Assembly (NCBI RefSeq): GCF_032062135.1
Contig: NC_092868.1
Coordinates: 46,661,103-46,725,102, forward strand
Direction: 5' to 3'
DNA from: Pyxicephalus adspersus
Lineage: Eukaryota; Chordata; Amphibia; Anura; Pyxicephalidae
DNA: 64,000 bases
Shown: piece after piece, positions 33,010 through 45,100 of the stretch
How positions within the stretch are numbered: position 1 is the stretch's first letter
Layout: each line of letters begins with the position of its first letter
Position numbers and translations under genes: made by a program
Notes under the pieces: model-generated
What the model was told of the DNA's origin: nothing
Database searches by the model: none
The model's input: the letters and a program-made list of their open reading frames with translations, nothing else

Positions 33010-33670
33010 ATGGTCCATGGGGGAAAATGGGGCACAGGTGGTTGTAAGCTGTATTTGGGTTTAGGAATGTACTATAAATGTGCACTATATTTGAATACAT
33101 CACCGATCTTTTGGTCTGCCGTACCGACAGCTACAGTAAACTACCCATTAACTAATTTGATCCAACATTTTAAAGATCATGTTAAAATTTATTTGAGTTT
33201 TTAAATGAACTCGTTTTATTACTACTAGTTTACTTTAATACTACTTTAATACTACTAGTACTAGCAACAGTACTACTTTTAGGCCCATTCTGAAATTTCA
33301 AGAATACATAACAAAAATTTTACCAGCATTCTAGGTATTATAGTTCTTTCTTTATATATTGCAGGCTGACAGATATAGAGAAAGGAAGCATTTGTATTTT
33401 GCAGCAACACTTCTTCAGGATTCCTCAGGTTCTCCATGATCGTAAGCCTCTGTGCCTTGACATCTTGATGATAATGCAAATCAGCATTAAAGGCCACAGC
33501 AAACAGCATGAAAGGCAAGGTCCTGAGATTTTATGCTGGAATGACCAAAATATTTATTTTTATATTTATTTTATTTTTCTCCATTTTGGGAAGGTTAACA
33601 CTACCCTACTAAGCGGACCTTTAGATAGTACACAGAATAAATTACATCAGTCAATTTCTAAGTGGTAATG
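33010..33670 (-). repeat. 3' flank relic of a lost upstream unit
   Basis: Matches the flanks at 10,090-10,700, 23,900-24,250 and 9,470-9,740: CTTTTGGTCTGCCGTACC, TTTAAAGATCATGTTAAAAT, then GCAGGCTGACAGATATAGAG and AGCAACACTTCTTCAGGA. No CRIM1-like exon follows upstream, so an older neighbour of unit A seems to be deleted. It includes a CTACTTTAATACTACT microsatellite at about 33,220-33,280. Confidence 0.6.
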
Positions 33671-35791
33671 AAGGCTTAGGGTGCATACACATGCTCAATC
33701 TTATCATTTCCAGCAACAAAGTGACAGATGAACAAATGTGCTTTGTACACACAGCGTTGTTCTGTTCTATGAAGAGGGGGAGAATCACTGCCTGCAGAAA
33801 GCCTTTATTCCCTAATATGTGCATGACAGCACAGTTTAGGTTTGCAAAGTTGTATTCCAACAAACCACAGGACTTTTGTAACAATGTCCTCTAGAAAGAT
33901 GAGACTAAGTCAAGATGTTTGGCATAATGTGCAGCACCACATTTGTTGAAAATCAAACACAGCATATCAGCACAACCCCTGCATACCAACTGTGAAGCAT
34001 AGTGGTGGAGGGGGTAATGATTAGGGTTTGTTTTGCACACACAGGTTGTGGTCAACTTGCAGTCATTGGCTGATATTTTAAAGCTCTCCAAGACTGGAGA
34101 ATATACACTTTCATCAGTGAAGCAGGGTGATCTAGCAAATCTGGAATGGATTTACTCCAGGATTCAAAACATTTGCTAGCAAAAACCAAATGAGTTTGAG
34201 GAAATACGTTCCAGGTTTGCTGGATCACCCTGAAAATGTATCCTCTCCAGCTGTGGGGAGCTTTAATAAATCAGGCTCAAAGCTGCAGACTAATGGCACC
34301 CTCCAAGCCAAGTTAAAATTTCTGCAGAACTGCTTTTTTACAGAAAAACCATCACAATCCTTTGCATCATGGACCAGAGGTTCTGAGCAATGTTCCGAAC
34401 AATTTTTAGGAAATTGTATTTAAAGACAAAATTTCCATGTCTCTGAGATTCATATAGTTAGCTCGGTTAAGAAAATACATAGTCCATCAAGTTCAACCAT
34501 GTTTACAGAAATGAGTAATTTGTGTCTCTTAGGTCAATGTAAGTGAGACTAATGATCTTTTTGGCTATCTATAAGGTTGACTGGCCATGAATGTAAGGCG
34601 TTCTTCTCACTAAGCCTCATGTTAATATACTGTGAGCTGTGGCTATAATAATTATAGAAGGGGTTCCCTGAAGACCTGAAAGTTATTTCAAGGGTTCCCC
34701 GGTGTTAAAAAAGGTCAAGGAACACTGGTCTACTGCCTCCAGCCAAAGCTCTTACAGAGTTCCCATCCATCCTTCACCCCCTTGTGGCCACCTCTACAAT
34801 CTGACGGTAAGAGAGTCGGCTGATCTTACCCAGTTCCTCAACACTGCAACATCCCCAGCCTTGCCCTATTTGGAATGGGCACTTTTTTTTAAATCACAAA
34901 TTTATTTACAGCACGTTGTAAAGTGCCTGAAAACAAGCTCAAAAGAAAAAGTGGCAGGAGACAAGAGAAGCGTTGCTGTTTTCTGACTTAATTATTATCC
35001 ACGAAAGCAACCTAAGGATTCCCTTAGATGTGAAAGCTCTGTGATAACCTCGCTAAACTGGTTTAGGGTCCATGCCAATGAAGAGCTGGAAGAACCCATG
35101 CTGACCACATACACGGCTCTCAAAGCACATCGAGAAAGGTAAGGATAAAAGGTTGTATGTTCAGACTTGCTTGATTTGTCTGCTTATAATAAAGGGAATT
35201 GAATTTAATTTATATTAAAGGTGTTTTTAAAGAGCACTTATTCCCTAACTATCAAATTAGTGATTACCTTTTATTTAAATAACAACTGATTCATGAAGGA
35301 AAATGCTTTGGGGTACCTTCAGCTTTGATTAACATGGATTCATTAAAGTTTACAAACATTTGTACTTTACTTAGAAAAGACATTTCACAAATGACATTTT
35401 CAATTCCCGGATGTGTTTTGAGGCTGCCATTATGAATCATTGTTTTCTGTTTGTATTGCCCTCAGAGCACTACTGTCCAAGAGACTTAACTGCTGGTGGG
35501 AACACCTTACACATCCTGACACCAAACTCTGCATCATACAAAATACTTACTGAGGTCATTCGATGTTAGGGGATTGATCTGCAGCATTGCAGTAGGAATG
35601 CCTTCTGCAGCAAAGACAGAAGGATACCCACCTTGGGACCATCCACATTCTCATATACCTAAGTAAAGCCTAAACCCCAATGGCCAAGGTTTTAATATAA
35701 TTTACAGTGCATCTAAGCCATTTTGTGTTTTGTTTGGAAAAAGAACAATAAATCAACGAGAAGGTTAGGTGCAAAGGATAGTCTTTTAGTA
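33671..35791. other. No gene recognised; one fold-back MITE
   Basis: Apart from the MITE at 34,066-34,278 and a short CCATCAAGTTCAACC repeat piece at about 34,484, I see no coding or regulatory signal. Short open frames lack domain features and splice support. Confidence 0.5.
34066..34278. repeat. Fold-back MITE, copy 4
   Basis: Starts TTTTAAAGCTCTCCAAGACT and ends GGGGAGCTTTAATAAATCAG; palindromic arms as in the other copies. Confidence 0.78.
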
Positions 35792-36606
35792 TACCGTATT
35801 TTTCGGACCATAAGACCCACTTTTTTCCCCCCAGAAGTGGGGGGAAAAAGTCCCTGCGTCTTATGGTCCAAATACAGCCTACACATATGCTGTTAAAAAA
35901 AAAGTTTCTTACCGTGTTCCTCTCCTGTGTGCGTGTCTCCTTGATGCTGGCTGTGCAGCACGTGCCCGCTCCTGGCTGCAGTGCAGAATGAAACTGAAAG
36001 TAACAAGCCGGCATTCTGCACCAGGAAGCAAGCTGCTGATCCCTGCCTAACAGAGATCCCTGCCCTAACGGAGATCCCTACACTTAATTACCGGTAAGTG
36101 AACAGAAGGGGACAATCAATGGCATAGAGTGATCAGAAGGGGACAGTCATTGCATAGAGTGATCAGATAGGGACAATCATTGCATATAGTGATCAGAAGG
36201 GGACAGTCATTGCATAGAGTGATCAGAAGGAGACAATCAATGGCATAGAGTGATCAGAAGGGGACAGTCATTGCATAGAGTGATCAGAAGGGGACAATCA
36301 TTGCATAGAGTGATCAGAAGGGGACAGTCAATGGCAAAGAGTGATCAGAAGGGGACAGTCATTGCATAGAGTGATCAGATAGGGACAATCAATGGCAGTA
36401 ATTTTGTCATTTGCTGACTTTATTTGTTAATAATGGTTCTAAATGCTGCTGTTTACTTTACAGGGTTGATTACATGTGTTTATGACTGTGATGTTGGTTT
36501 TTAATGCACATAAAATATTTTAGGACACTATTTGTTTCAGAATCTTTTTTTTCTTCATTTCCCTTCTCTAAAAACTGGTGCGTCTTATGGTCCGAAAAAT
36601 ACGGTA
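35792..36606. mobile_element. 815-bp element with TACCGTATTTTTCGGACCAT ends
   Basis: Terminal inverted repeats of about 25 bp (TACCGTATTTTTCGGACCAT followed by AAGAC) open and close the element. A second small hairpin (CTTTTTTCCCCCCAGAAGTG with its complement) lies just inside the left end. The right half holds a 30-bp minisatellite. No transposase is present, so it is non-autonomous; the superfamily is not assigned because no clear target duplication was found. Confidence 0.8.
36105..36395. repeat. 30-bp minisatellite, about 9-10 units
   Basis: Unit pattern: GTGATCAGAAGGGGACAGTC followed by ATTGCATAGA. Variants swap AAGGGG for ATAGGG, CAGTC for CAATC, and insert one base to give 31 (AATGGCATAG). 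The array lies wholly inside the element at 35,792-36,606. Confidence 0.85.
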
Positions 36607-37300
36607 AGTATAATCTAAAATATTTTGTAGGTAACACAATCCCCCTTCTCCAGGGCTTGGAATTAAATAAAGAGTAAATAAAGTTAGTGATCATCTATGG
36701 GTTGGCTGAAAACAATGCACTCCTTCTGTGGCTGTTTTCTCAACAGTAGTAAAGCAGGTACTCTTAATGACAAACCAATCAAGAAATAGAGCTCCCTTAA
36801 TAGTTAATTTACAAATGTTTGCATTTCATACATTACAAAACTGTATGCAAGCACATAATATCAATGCTACATCAATTTGTTTTTTTTTTTGTTTGTTTTT
36901 TCAAAAAAGCAAGGCCCCTTTAATAAATTGTACACTATTTTACACTCTCTAGAATTCCTAACACAATCAAACCAAAAAGCTCCCAATGTAGCTGTGTACA
37001 TACCCTATCATAAAAACCAAATAATTTCTTCAGTCTCCCCCTTCCCGATCAATCTATGTGAGAAGTAATAGAAACCAGTGAATGTTACACTTTCACTATA
37101 ATTAGCATGCATGTAGTTAAAATAGAAATATGTCCCTCCTATTGTGTGTTACCTCCCCCACCACCAAGATTGTAAGCTCTTCGGGGTAGGGCCTTTTCTT
37201 CCTCCTGTGTCACTGTGTGTATTTTTCTGTCATTTGCAACCCCTATTTAATGTACAGCGCTGCGTAATATGTTGGTGCTATATAAATCCGATTTATTATT

Positions 37301-37337
<37 letters not shown>

Positions 37338-38808
37338 ACAATATGGTGATAGCTCCACTTTACAGTAGCAAAAGTAACCAGACTTAATCTCAGCATTTTG
37401 TTAAACTGTTAAATGCTAATCGTATCCTTGCCAAGGTTGACTTCATAAATATTACGTGAACAGGGCAATGGCATATAACTATTGATGATTATTTACCTAG
37501 ACTAGTAAACTCAAAATAATATCCAAATATCCAAAGTAATTGTGTAAAACTCCTGTGTGTGAAAGGAAGAAGAAATGCAAGATGCCAACCAGCAGTATGC
37601 TGATAGGAGGAATAAAACAAAAAATGAGATCAGCTCAGCATGGTGCTGCTTTGTCCAATCACAGACTGGGGTGGGTCCTGGATGGCCTGGGATTGGAGGA
37701 AGTGAGTTATATGATGTTGGCCAGCGGACTGATGACATCCAGCGGTATGAAATAGTATTGCAAGGGAAATCTTTAGATTAAAGATAATGCAGCAAAAACT
37801 GTTTTTGCCTTTTTATCTTTTAATGGGCTGACATTTTTAGTTGGAGTTCTGATTTTATAAAAACAATGACAGAGTTAACCAATCCCATATAAACAGACAA
37901 GCTGCCATGGCCATGGTCTGTGGAGAAAGTCTGTGGTCTAATGATAGTCCATTCACCAAAGAGGCACACAACTTGCACCCAAGATCCACCTAGTCTTATA
38001 TCTTGGTTAACGTTGTGTAATTCTTGAGTGAAAACAATATTCATTAGACCCCTATGTGTTGCACTATGGGCCATGCAAATACCGTTCACTTTTACATCAA
38101 ATATAAGCATGTACACAGGGGTCCAAAAGAATAAAGGAGGCCCATCAGGCCATGAAAACAGAACCAAATGATTGGGCCAAGCACACTTATAGGAACCTAA
38201 TGAAAAAGAACCCAACAACAACAAAACCTTTAATAATTAATTTAATGTATATTATATAGAATTAATTTATATCATGAACACTAATATTCTTTCTAATTGA
38301 TTACTTCAAGGAAACCACAAGAGCAGCTTTTAGGGCCAGAGAGAGTTTATTGTCTGCTGGCCATTCATAAAAGGGATGCACATTGCAGACCATTTATAAA
38401 ATAAAGAGTTTGTCGTTTTGATATTATCAGGGAGCTGATCCTGAATTTCTAAATGATTCCCCTGTCAATTTATTCTAGCTTCAGTCCTTTATCTGTTTGA
38501 AAATGTAGCATATGCTTTGGTGACTGCTGTGCACTTTGCTAATTGGCCACTAGGTGGCAGAATGAGTCTTTATTTTAATATGCATTGAATTGAACACTGC
38601 ACAGGGCTTCGAATGGATGTAAGCAAAAATACAACCGAATTGATGGAGGAAAGTTTTATAAATGTAGTCCTCAGCATAAAACAAATGTAATTAACATTAT
38701 TTCTGTCTAACACGTATCAGCTCCTCTTTTCACATATGGAGTATTCCATTAATCAGTTTTCAAAATTACCATTTGATACTCAATCCTTATTATTGAGATA
38801 CAGTAACC
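36607..38808. other. Intergenic DNA 3' of cfap107; no gene recognised
   Basis: Contains a LINE 3' tail at 37,168-37,335 with an (AAT)n run. A 134-codon minus-strand frame at 37,820-38,224 has no ATG at its start, no recognised domain and no splice context, and is not called a gene. Confidence 0.5.
37168..37335 (+). mobile_element. LINE 3' tail with (ATT/AAT)n
   Basis: TTGTAAGCTCTTCGGGGTAG, CAACCCCTATTTAATGTACA and GCGTAATATGTTGGTGCTAT, followed by an AT-rich trinucleotide run. Same 3' family as the LINE at 15,725-16,625. Confidence 0.75.
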
Positions 38809-38814
38809 TTTATT
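38809..38814 (-). promoter_or_regulatory. Putative cfap107 poly(A) signal
   Basis: AATAAA on the minus strand, about 38 bases after the cfap107 stop codon. Confidence 0.55.
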
Positions 38815-38851
38815 GTACTCAGATTAAGGGTACAGGAAGATATCAATGCTT

Positions 38852-39138
38852 TTAGGATGCAGGTTCTACCAGCAAGTTGTTGTGGGTGGCATCTGTCACT
38901 AGGTGGTCAGGAACTTGGAGATAGGCCTGACATTTAAATTCTAAAGCTTTGTTGGTATTGTTGGTCCTATGCATAGTGCTGGACAGGAAACGAGGGGCTA
39001 CCCCATATCTGGGGACCATGAAGGCTGAGGTAGGTGGATGCCTATAAGATGCTGAATAGACACTCCTCACATCTTCAGAGGTTTGTTTGCTCCACAGTTT
39101 TTGTTTTTCTTGTAAAAGTCCGAAGTTGGTTGGTGGCT
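38852..39138 (-). CDS. cfap107: cfap107 exon 4 (last)
   Basis: Acceptor TTCTTTTTTCTTTTTCAG, stop TAA at 38,854-38,852. Encodes PPTNFGLLQEKQKLW, RSVYSASYRHPP, PRYGVAPRFLSSTMHRTNN and YLQVPDHLVTD. Confidence 0.88.
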
Positions 39139-42100
39139 CTGAAAAAGAAAAAAGAAGGTATTTAAACTAAAATGCTAATGGAACCCTGGATGAGCAACAC
39201 TGGCTCAGGGTGACAACTGCTGTATGGATACAGTACCGTAAGTAAGCGTTGTCACCCATGGACTTAAATTAGCAAGTCAAAAAGAAAATGGCTTGAAAAA
39301 AAGAAACTAATGCAGCCATTGTATCTAAGGACTGATAATCTGCAATATATTATCTTTTTGTGCTTAGGTTTAGATACATTCAATTATTCACCACTTGAAA
39401 TTTGGCGGGGTAGGAGACGCTGCTGCAAGCTCCATAACTGGGTGCCTGTTTGCCTTAACCTATTTTTGGTTTCAATGATTTTTATTAAAGGTTTTTAAAC
39501 AAATTATAAAAGGAAGGCAAAAACAATACAGTATGCATATTACAACCTAAACCTATTTTTAAAATTCTTTTGAGAGCAAACAGAATCAAACTATTTAAGT
39601 ATTATTTTATAATTTTGCACCTGTAAGAGGAAAGTCAGATCTCTCCGGAAGCCAGGCCAAACTGTTCCCATCCCAGCTGCGGAGAGGAGGCAATGAAGAA
39701 TTTCCACGTCTCATGTAATGGTCATCATACTGTGATACCAGATGCCTAGAATTGTGTTCTCCATGATGGGAGATTAAATGTTGCTTTGGTAACCCCTATA
39801 AAAGAATTTATGGAGATTCGATTACTAAGAGGCAGTCACAAAGTGAAAAGCTACTGCTGTGTTTTTACAGAATGCTTTGCAACAACTGGTCATTGGTGCA
39901 CTTTGTAATTTATAAAGGCCCTTTATGAAGCTAGAATTTCAAAATTAAACTAACAATTGAGGGGAGAGAGAAACATTTTTATACATAAACTAAGAAATTC
40001 AATGCACTCTTGAAAGCTCAAATTAGAATACTTAGATCTCATGTAGTGATTCTACAAATCAACACTGAATATAAAAGTACAACCAAATATGGATCCAGTT
40101 AAAGGAAATCCGGAATAAATAAAGCATACCAGATCACTAGAATTACTGAGGCTTTTTGTAATGGGGTGCAGACGACCATACAAATCAGAAGGTACGACTG
40201 TTATCTTGAATTTTTTTCCATTCTAGCATACAAACAAGTGGACCAGGATCCAAGCAATGGAAATCAGCCAGCCAGGCAGCTAGTATTTAAAAAAATAAGG
40301 TTAGTAAAAGTAGCCTATACTTTTCTGTTAGTAAAGGTTACCTTAAACCATTTATATGGAGGCATATATACCTATACTTATATTTTGGGTTGCCATTTTC
40401 TCCCAAACACATGTGTTCCAATCATATAATTTGCCATATAAAAGAACTGTCTGTATTTCTTCACAGGAACTAGTGAAATTAAATTCTGAAACAGAAACTG
40501 GTAGCTGTAAGATAAAAGTCTGAATCTGCGTGGTGTGAGCCAACCAGATTATATTACAGAAACATTAATGAAACCTATTTGTATTTAACTAATATAACGT
40601 TGTAATAATATTCTATGACCACAAGATGGTGCTATAAAACCATATTACAGTTTTTCTACATAGTCCTTTCCTGAGTCATAGGAATATTTGCATAAAAATA
40701 GAAATGTGCCAGTAAAATTTTCTATTTGACATTTATGCTGACTATAAAATCTTGTATATTTGTCAGATGCAGGGGCAACTGTTGATTTGTGCAAATTATT
40801 CTTTTAGGCCATAACCCACATTTAATTTAGTTGGAATACATATGGTGATGAGCAAGTGGGACATTGGGACTGATAAATATTTAAAAGTGATTGGGATTGA
40901 GGAATATCAGCTTGGCCTTATTACTGTTTGGCAAAAGGAAAACAAAAAAGAGAGCCGGGGTTTAAAGGCAAATAAGGTATTTGTATTCTGAGTAGGTTAT
41001 ATTCAAAATCATATAACATACATCAATGCGTATCAATAACATAAAAGAACAAAGTCCATGTTAGAGTCCATCACATACAGTTCTATCCCCTTTTGGTGCG
41101 GTATGGGGAGAAATCTTTTTGGACTAGCATTCCAGATTAGGATGATCCCTAGTTCTGAACACTTTCCTAGATCAATGTAAAGTGTTGAGAACTAGGGATC
41201 ATCCTAATCTGGAATGCTAGTCCAAAAAGATTTCTCCCCATACCGCACAACAAACTTTACCTTACATTTGGCTATTATTATGTCTTGTTTCTAGTATGTC
41301 ACTCTAGTATTACCTACTGGATTTTATATTTGATAACTACTGGGTTCCATGTTTGATAAATTATATAACATTGATGTTAGAAAGGGAGCTGTTTTTAGAC
41401 CTATGTAAAACCACTAATTACTGTAGATGGGCTTCGAGAATCGATTACCAACACTTAACCTCCCGACCGTTAAGCCCGACCTTGGTACGGGTTAAAAAAA
41501 GTTGCTATTTAGGTTAACCCCGAGATTTTCCCTACATTAAAATCCCCACTTACCTGGTCCCGTTGTGCTCATCCAGCGTCGTGTTCGTGTTCCAGCGTCG
41601 TCCTCCGTCGATCGTCGTCCGTCGATCTCCCTCTCCAGCGTCGGGTGCCTTCTCCTATACCAGCGGGACCTATACCTGGCCGGCCGGCTTCTTACCTGGT
41701 CCCGCTGATCGTCCCCCGTCGTTCTCCTTCCAGCGCCGGGTGCTCTCTGAAACAAGAAGCCGGCCGGCGGAGGAAAAAAAAAGCCGGCCGGCTTCTTGTG
41801 CATGCGTGCGCGATGACGTCGGCGCGTGTGCGGGAAATTCAAATTGAAACTTATTCATTCATTTTGTATTGGATTGGATACAGGAGTTTGTATTCAATCC
41901 AATACATAATGAGAGTTTGAATTTTGTTCTCATTTTGTATTGGATTGAATACAAAGTCCTGTATCCAATCCAATACAAAATATTAGAAAATATATTTATG
42001 TGGTTTTGTCTTTAGGTATGTGACGTTGGACACTAGGGAGGTGTTTTAGAAAAATATATTACTATACATTATACCGAATTATCGCATTTTCAGTATTGGA

Positions 42101-45100
42101 TTGAATACAAAGTCCTGTATCCAATCCAATACAAAATAATAGAAAATATATTTATGTGGTTTTGTCTATAGGTATGTGACGTTGGACAGTTGGACACTAG
42201 GGAGGTGTTTTAGAAAAATATATTACTATACAGTATACCGAATTATCCCATTTTCAGTATTTTTCATTTATTTATGTATTCTTGTTTAAGCTGAATTTTG
42301 TGTTTTTCCTTTAATTTTATTAAAAGTAATTTTTTTTTTTTTTTACATGATTGTGTGTTTCGAAAATTTTTTATATTCATTATATCTACTAGACCCCTAT
42401 TTGGACATATTTCTGTAAGTTACAGGTCTACAATTTAAAAAAAAAAATTCATGAAAACCTGTAACGCTTTTGGTACAGAAATCTAGACCTCAGTGTAACG
42501 CTCAGGTGGTTAATATCCCTTTAATTTGGACCTGGACCTATTCAAGCCAAGAGCCTTAGCTTATACTTCTTTTCAATATTCATCCTGTAATTAGCTGCTC
42601 CTTTCCCTCTACACTTGCTGCCATCAGGTGCCTCTCTTCCTTGTGGATCTGCATATGCGATTGAGAAGAGATACATTATTGCTTTGGGTTTATGATGATT
42701 GTTTTTATCTACCTAGTGAGTATAATATCTTAAAGATACTTAATGCTTTGATATTGATTGTCATAGCACATTGGGTTGATTATATAATATATATGTTGAT
42801 TTTAGGTCTCTTTATTTGATTCATCCTGAAAAAGCGTTTACAAAATACCGCAAAACGTGTTGACGTTTAACAAAACCATCAAGAGACTCTGACTCTTGTC
42901 AAAAAACCCATGTTATAGATCTTTTTTAAAAACAATTTGTTTTGTGATGTGCTTTTCTTTCATTGCTTCTGTTATAGGCAGTGGTCTTATTTTATCTTGT
43001 TCTTAAAAATGATGGAATAATAAAATATTTATTGGTTTTACTATATGCCTTAAAAGTCACGGTTTTCTGCACACCAGTCTTGTATAATTTGGGATGTGGC
43101 ATTGTTAGTTTTATATGTAGTGCTTTCACTGATCAGTGAATCTTTGTTAAACAGCACAACAAAGGGGACTGAATTGTATGAATTCTAACATGGACTTTGT
43201 TCTTTCATGGTATTGATACGCATTAATGTATGTTATATGATTGTGAATATAACCTACTCAGAATACAAATAATCTTATTTGCCTGCAAACCCTGGCTCTC
43301 TTTTTTGTTTTTGTTTTTCTGAATACTTTTCACATGGGGTAGGCCACAATTAAACATTACTACAATCATCTAAGGATAGGGTACCTCCAACCCATTCTCC
43401 TCTACTTATTACTGTTTAACTATATGCCCATAGGTTTTTGGACTGAGTTCAAGTGTATCCAAGCTGCAGCATCATACCAGGACATTTGATGCAATGTATT
43501 TCCAACCTGGTGGTAAAAGGTTGGTAAAAGCCCTTCTCTGTTCCAGCATACCCATTTCCCCTGTGCACAAAGCCAGCTCTATAAACACATGTTTGGATGA
43601 CTTTGGAGTGGAAGAGATCAAGTGGTCTGCACAGAATCCTGACCTCCTCCTTAATGAACATTGGAATGAACTGGAACGCCAACTGTTAGACAGGTCTTCT
43701 TTTTTAACATCACTTCCTGACCTTTCGAATGCTCTAGCTGAATGGACACAAAGTTCCACAGGTACAGTCCAAAATCTCATGGAAAGTCTTTCCAAAAAAT
43801 GGGAGAAAGAAAGGAACAGCAATATATGTTTTCAACGGGGTCCAAGGACGCCAGATGACTGTCAATGGAAAAGATCATTTGGGATAGTTTCCAATAACAG
43901 TAAAACAAGTGAGCACTGTGCACACAGCACCGTCCAGTTCTATGTAGAGTGGTAGGGCAAGCAAGTAACCCACACTGTGTCCTTCTCTATAAGAAAATAC
44001 AGCAGTCTTTCTGGTCATTCATTGATGCACCAGGACAGATTGATGAATGGTGTCGGGGGACTGCTGTACAAATGTTAGATTTTCGCCTGAGACAATCATA
44101 AATTTTCCCCTTGGGTGGCAATCACCTTGTGTGGCAGAAATAAGCGTTACAAAGTAGAGGAGCTTTCCTAAGATGCATTGGGGGACACAATAAATAAAAA
44201 CATATCTATATAGCACAGATGTGTAAGACTTGGTGGCAGAAGGAGCTGCATTTACTGCTCCAGTAAGGAGACCCTACCACTTCCAAAAATGCCCCAAGAG
44301 CCAAAATAAAATATCCATTGGGTGAAGAAAGCTGTTTAATGGTAATCTGTAACAATTACCTCCATTCTTTTCAAATAACTTCTTCTCTGTATCCGGTCAG
44401 GTTTGCTGTCTGGGAAGCGAACAAAGTCAATTTCATAGCAGCTGCTGGATGTGGGGAGGTCACTTCTCTTGAACTGGAGAGAATGCCAGATATAAAATAT
44501 ATGAAAACACAATTGGCTGTGCAGTATAAATAGTGCATGGAAGGCAAAACAATTATACCTGGGAAACATGTCACAAATGTAGGATTCAGGGAAAATAGAT
44601 CAGCAGAGGTTACCTTCAGGTAAAATGATTAGTAGATTCAGAGTTAAGGGGGGTATGGAAGTTGTGTTAAAGGGGACTTTGTGCCAAAATATTTTTTTCA
44701 TAGCCCCAATTCAAACCACAATGCAAAATGGTAAAAATGGGGCTAATTTATATACTTACATTATAATGGCACCTTGGTAAGGGTGATATCACCATCTTGG
44801 CCTCTGTATTGCAGGGACAGAATACAGGGAATATTCATATTTTGGCAGTATGAATCTTCTGTATTGCAGGGATGGAATACAGAGAATATTCATTTTTTGG
44901 CTGTATGAATCTTCTATATTGTCGAGACAGAGTACAGAGATTTTTATTTTAGGCAGTATGAATGCTCCATATTGCAGGGACAGAATACAGGGAATATTCA
45001 CATTTTGGGAGTATGAATCCTTCATATTGCAGGGATAGAATACAGGGAATATATATATTTCGGCAGTATGAATCCTCTGTATTGCAGGGACATAATACAG

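Larger units (their letters stand above)
40935..43317. mobile_element. 2.4-kb transposable element with about 150-bp inverted ends, in cfap107 intron 3
   Basis: The left arm (about 40,935-41,100) and right arm (about 43,150-43,317) are inverted copies: AAAAAAGAGAGCC, TTTGTATTCTGAGTAGGTTA, ATGCGTATCAATA and GAACAAAGTCCATGTTAGA occur in both. Inside are a 70-bp-arm hairpin, a nested TTAA element and a short AAGCGTTTAC...CGCAAAACGTGT motif near 42,830. No transposase is recognisable. Confidence 0.8.

Noticed and set aside
36105..36395. CRISPR-like array
   Set aside because: Units are contiguous 30-mers with no unique spacers, inside a transposon, in a vertebrate genome: an ordinary minisatellite.
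37820..38224. 134-codon minus-strand open frame as a gene
   Set aside because: It begins at a GTG, shows no signal peptide, domain or splice context, and its composition looks like translated AT-rich intergenic DNA.
41537..41847. Arg- and Pro-rich frames in a GC-rich stretch, or a CpG-island promoter
   Set aside because: The GC-rich stretch is the core of a TTAA transposon nested in another element, with a similar though smaller core in the 13.2-kb copy.
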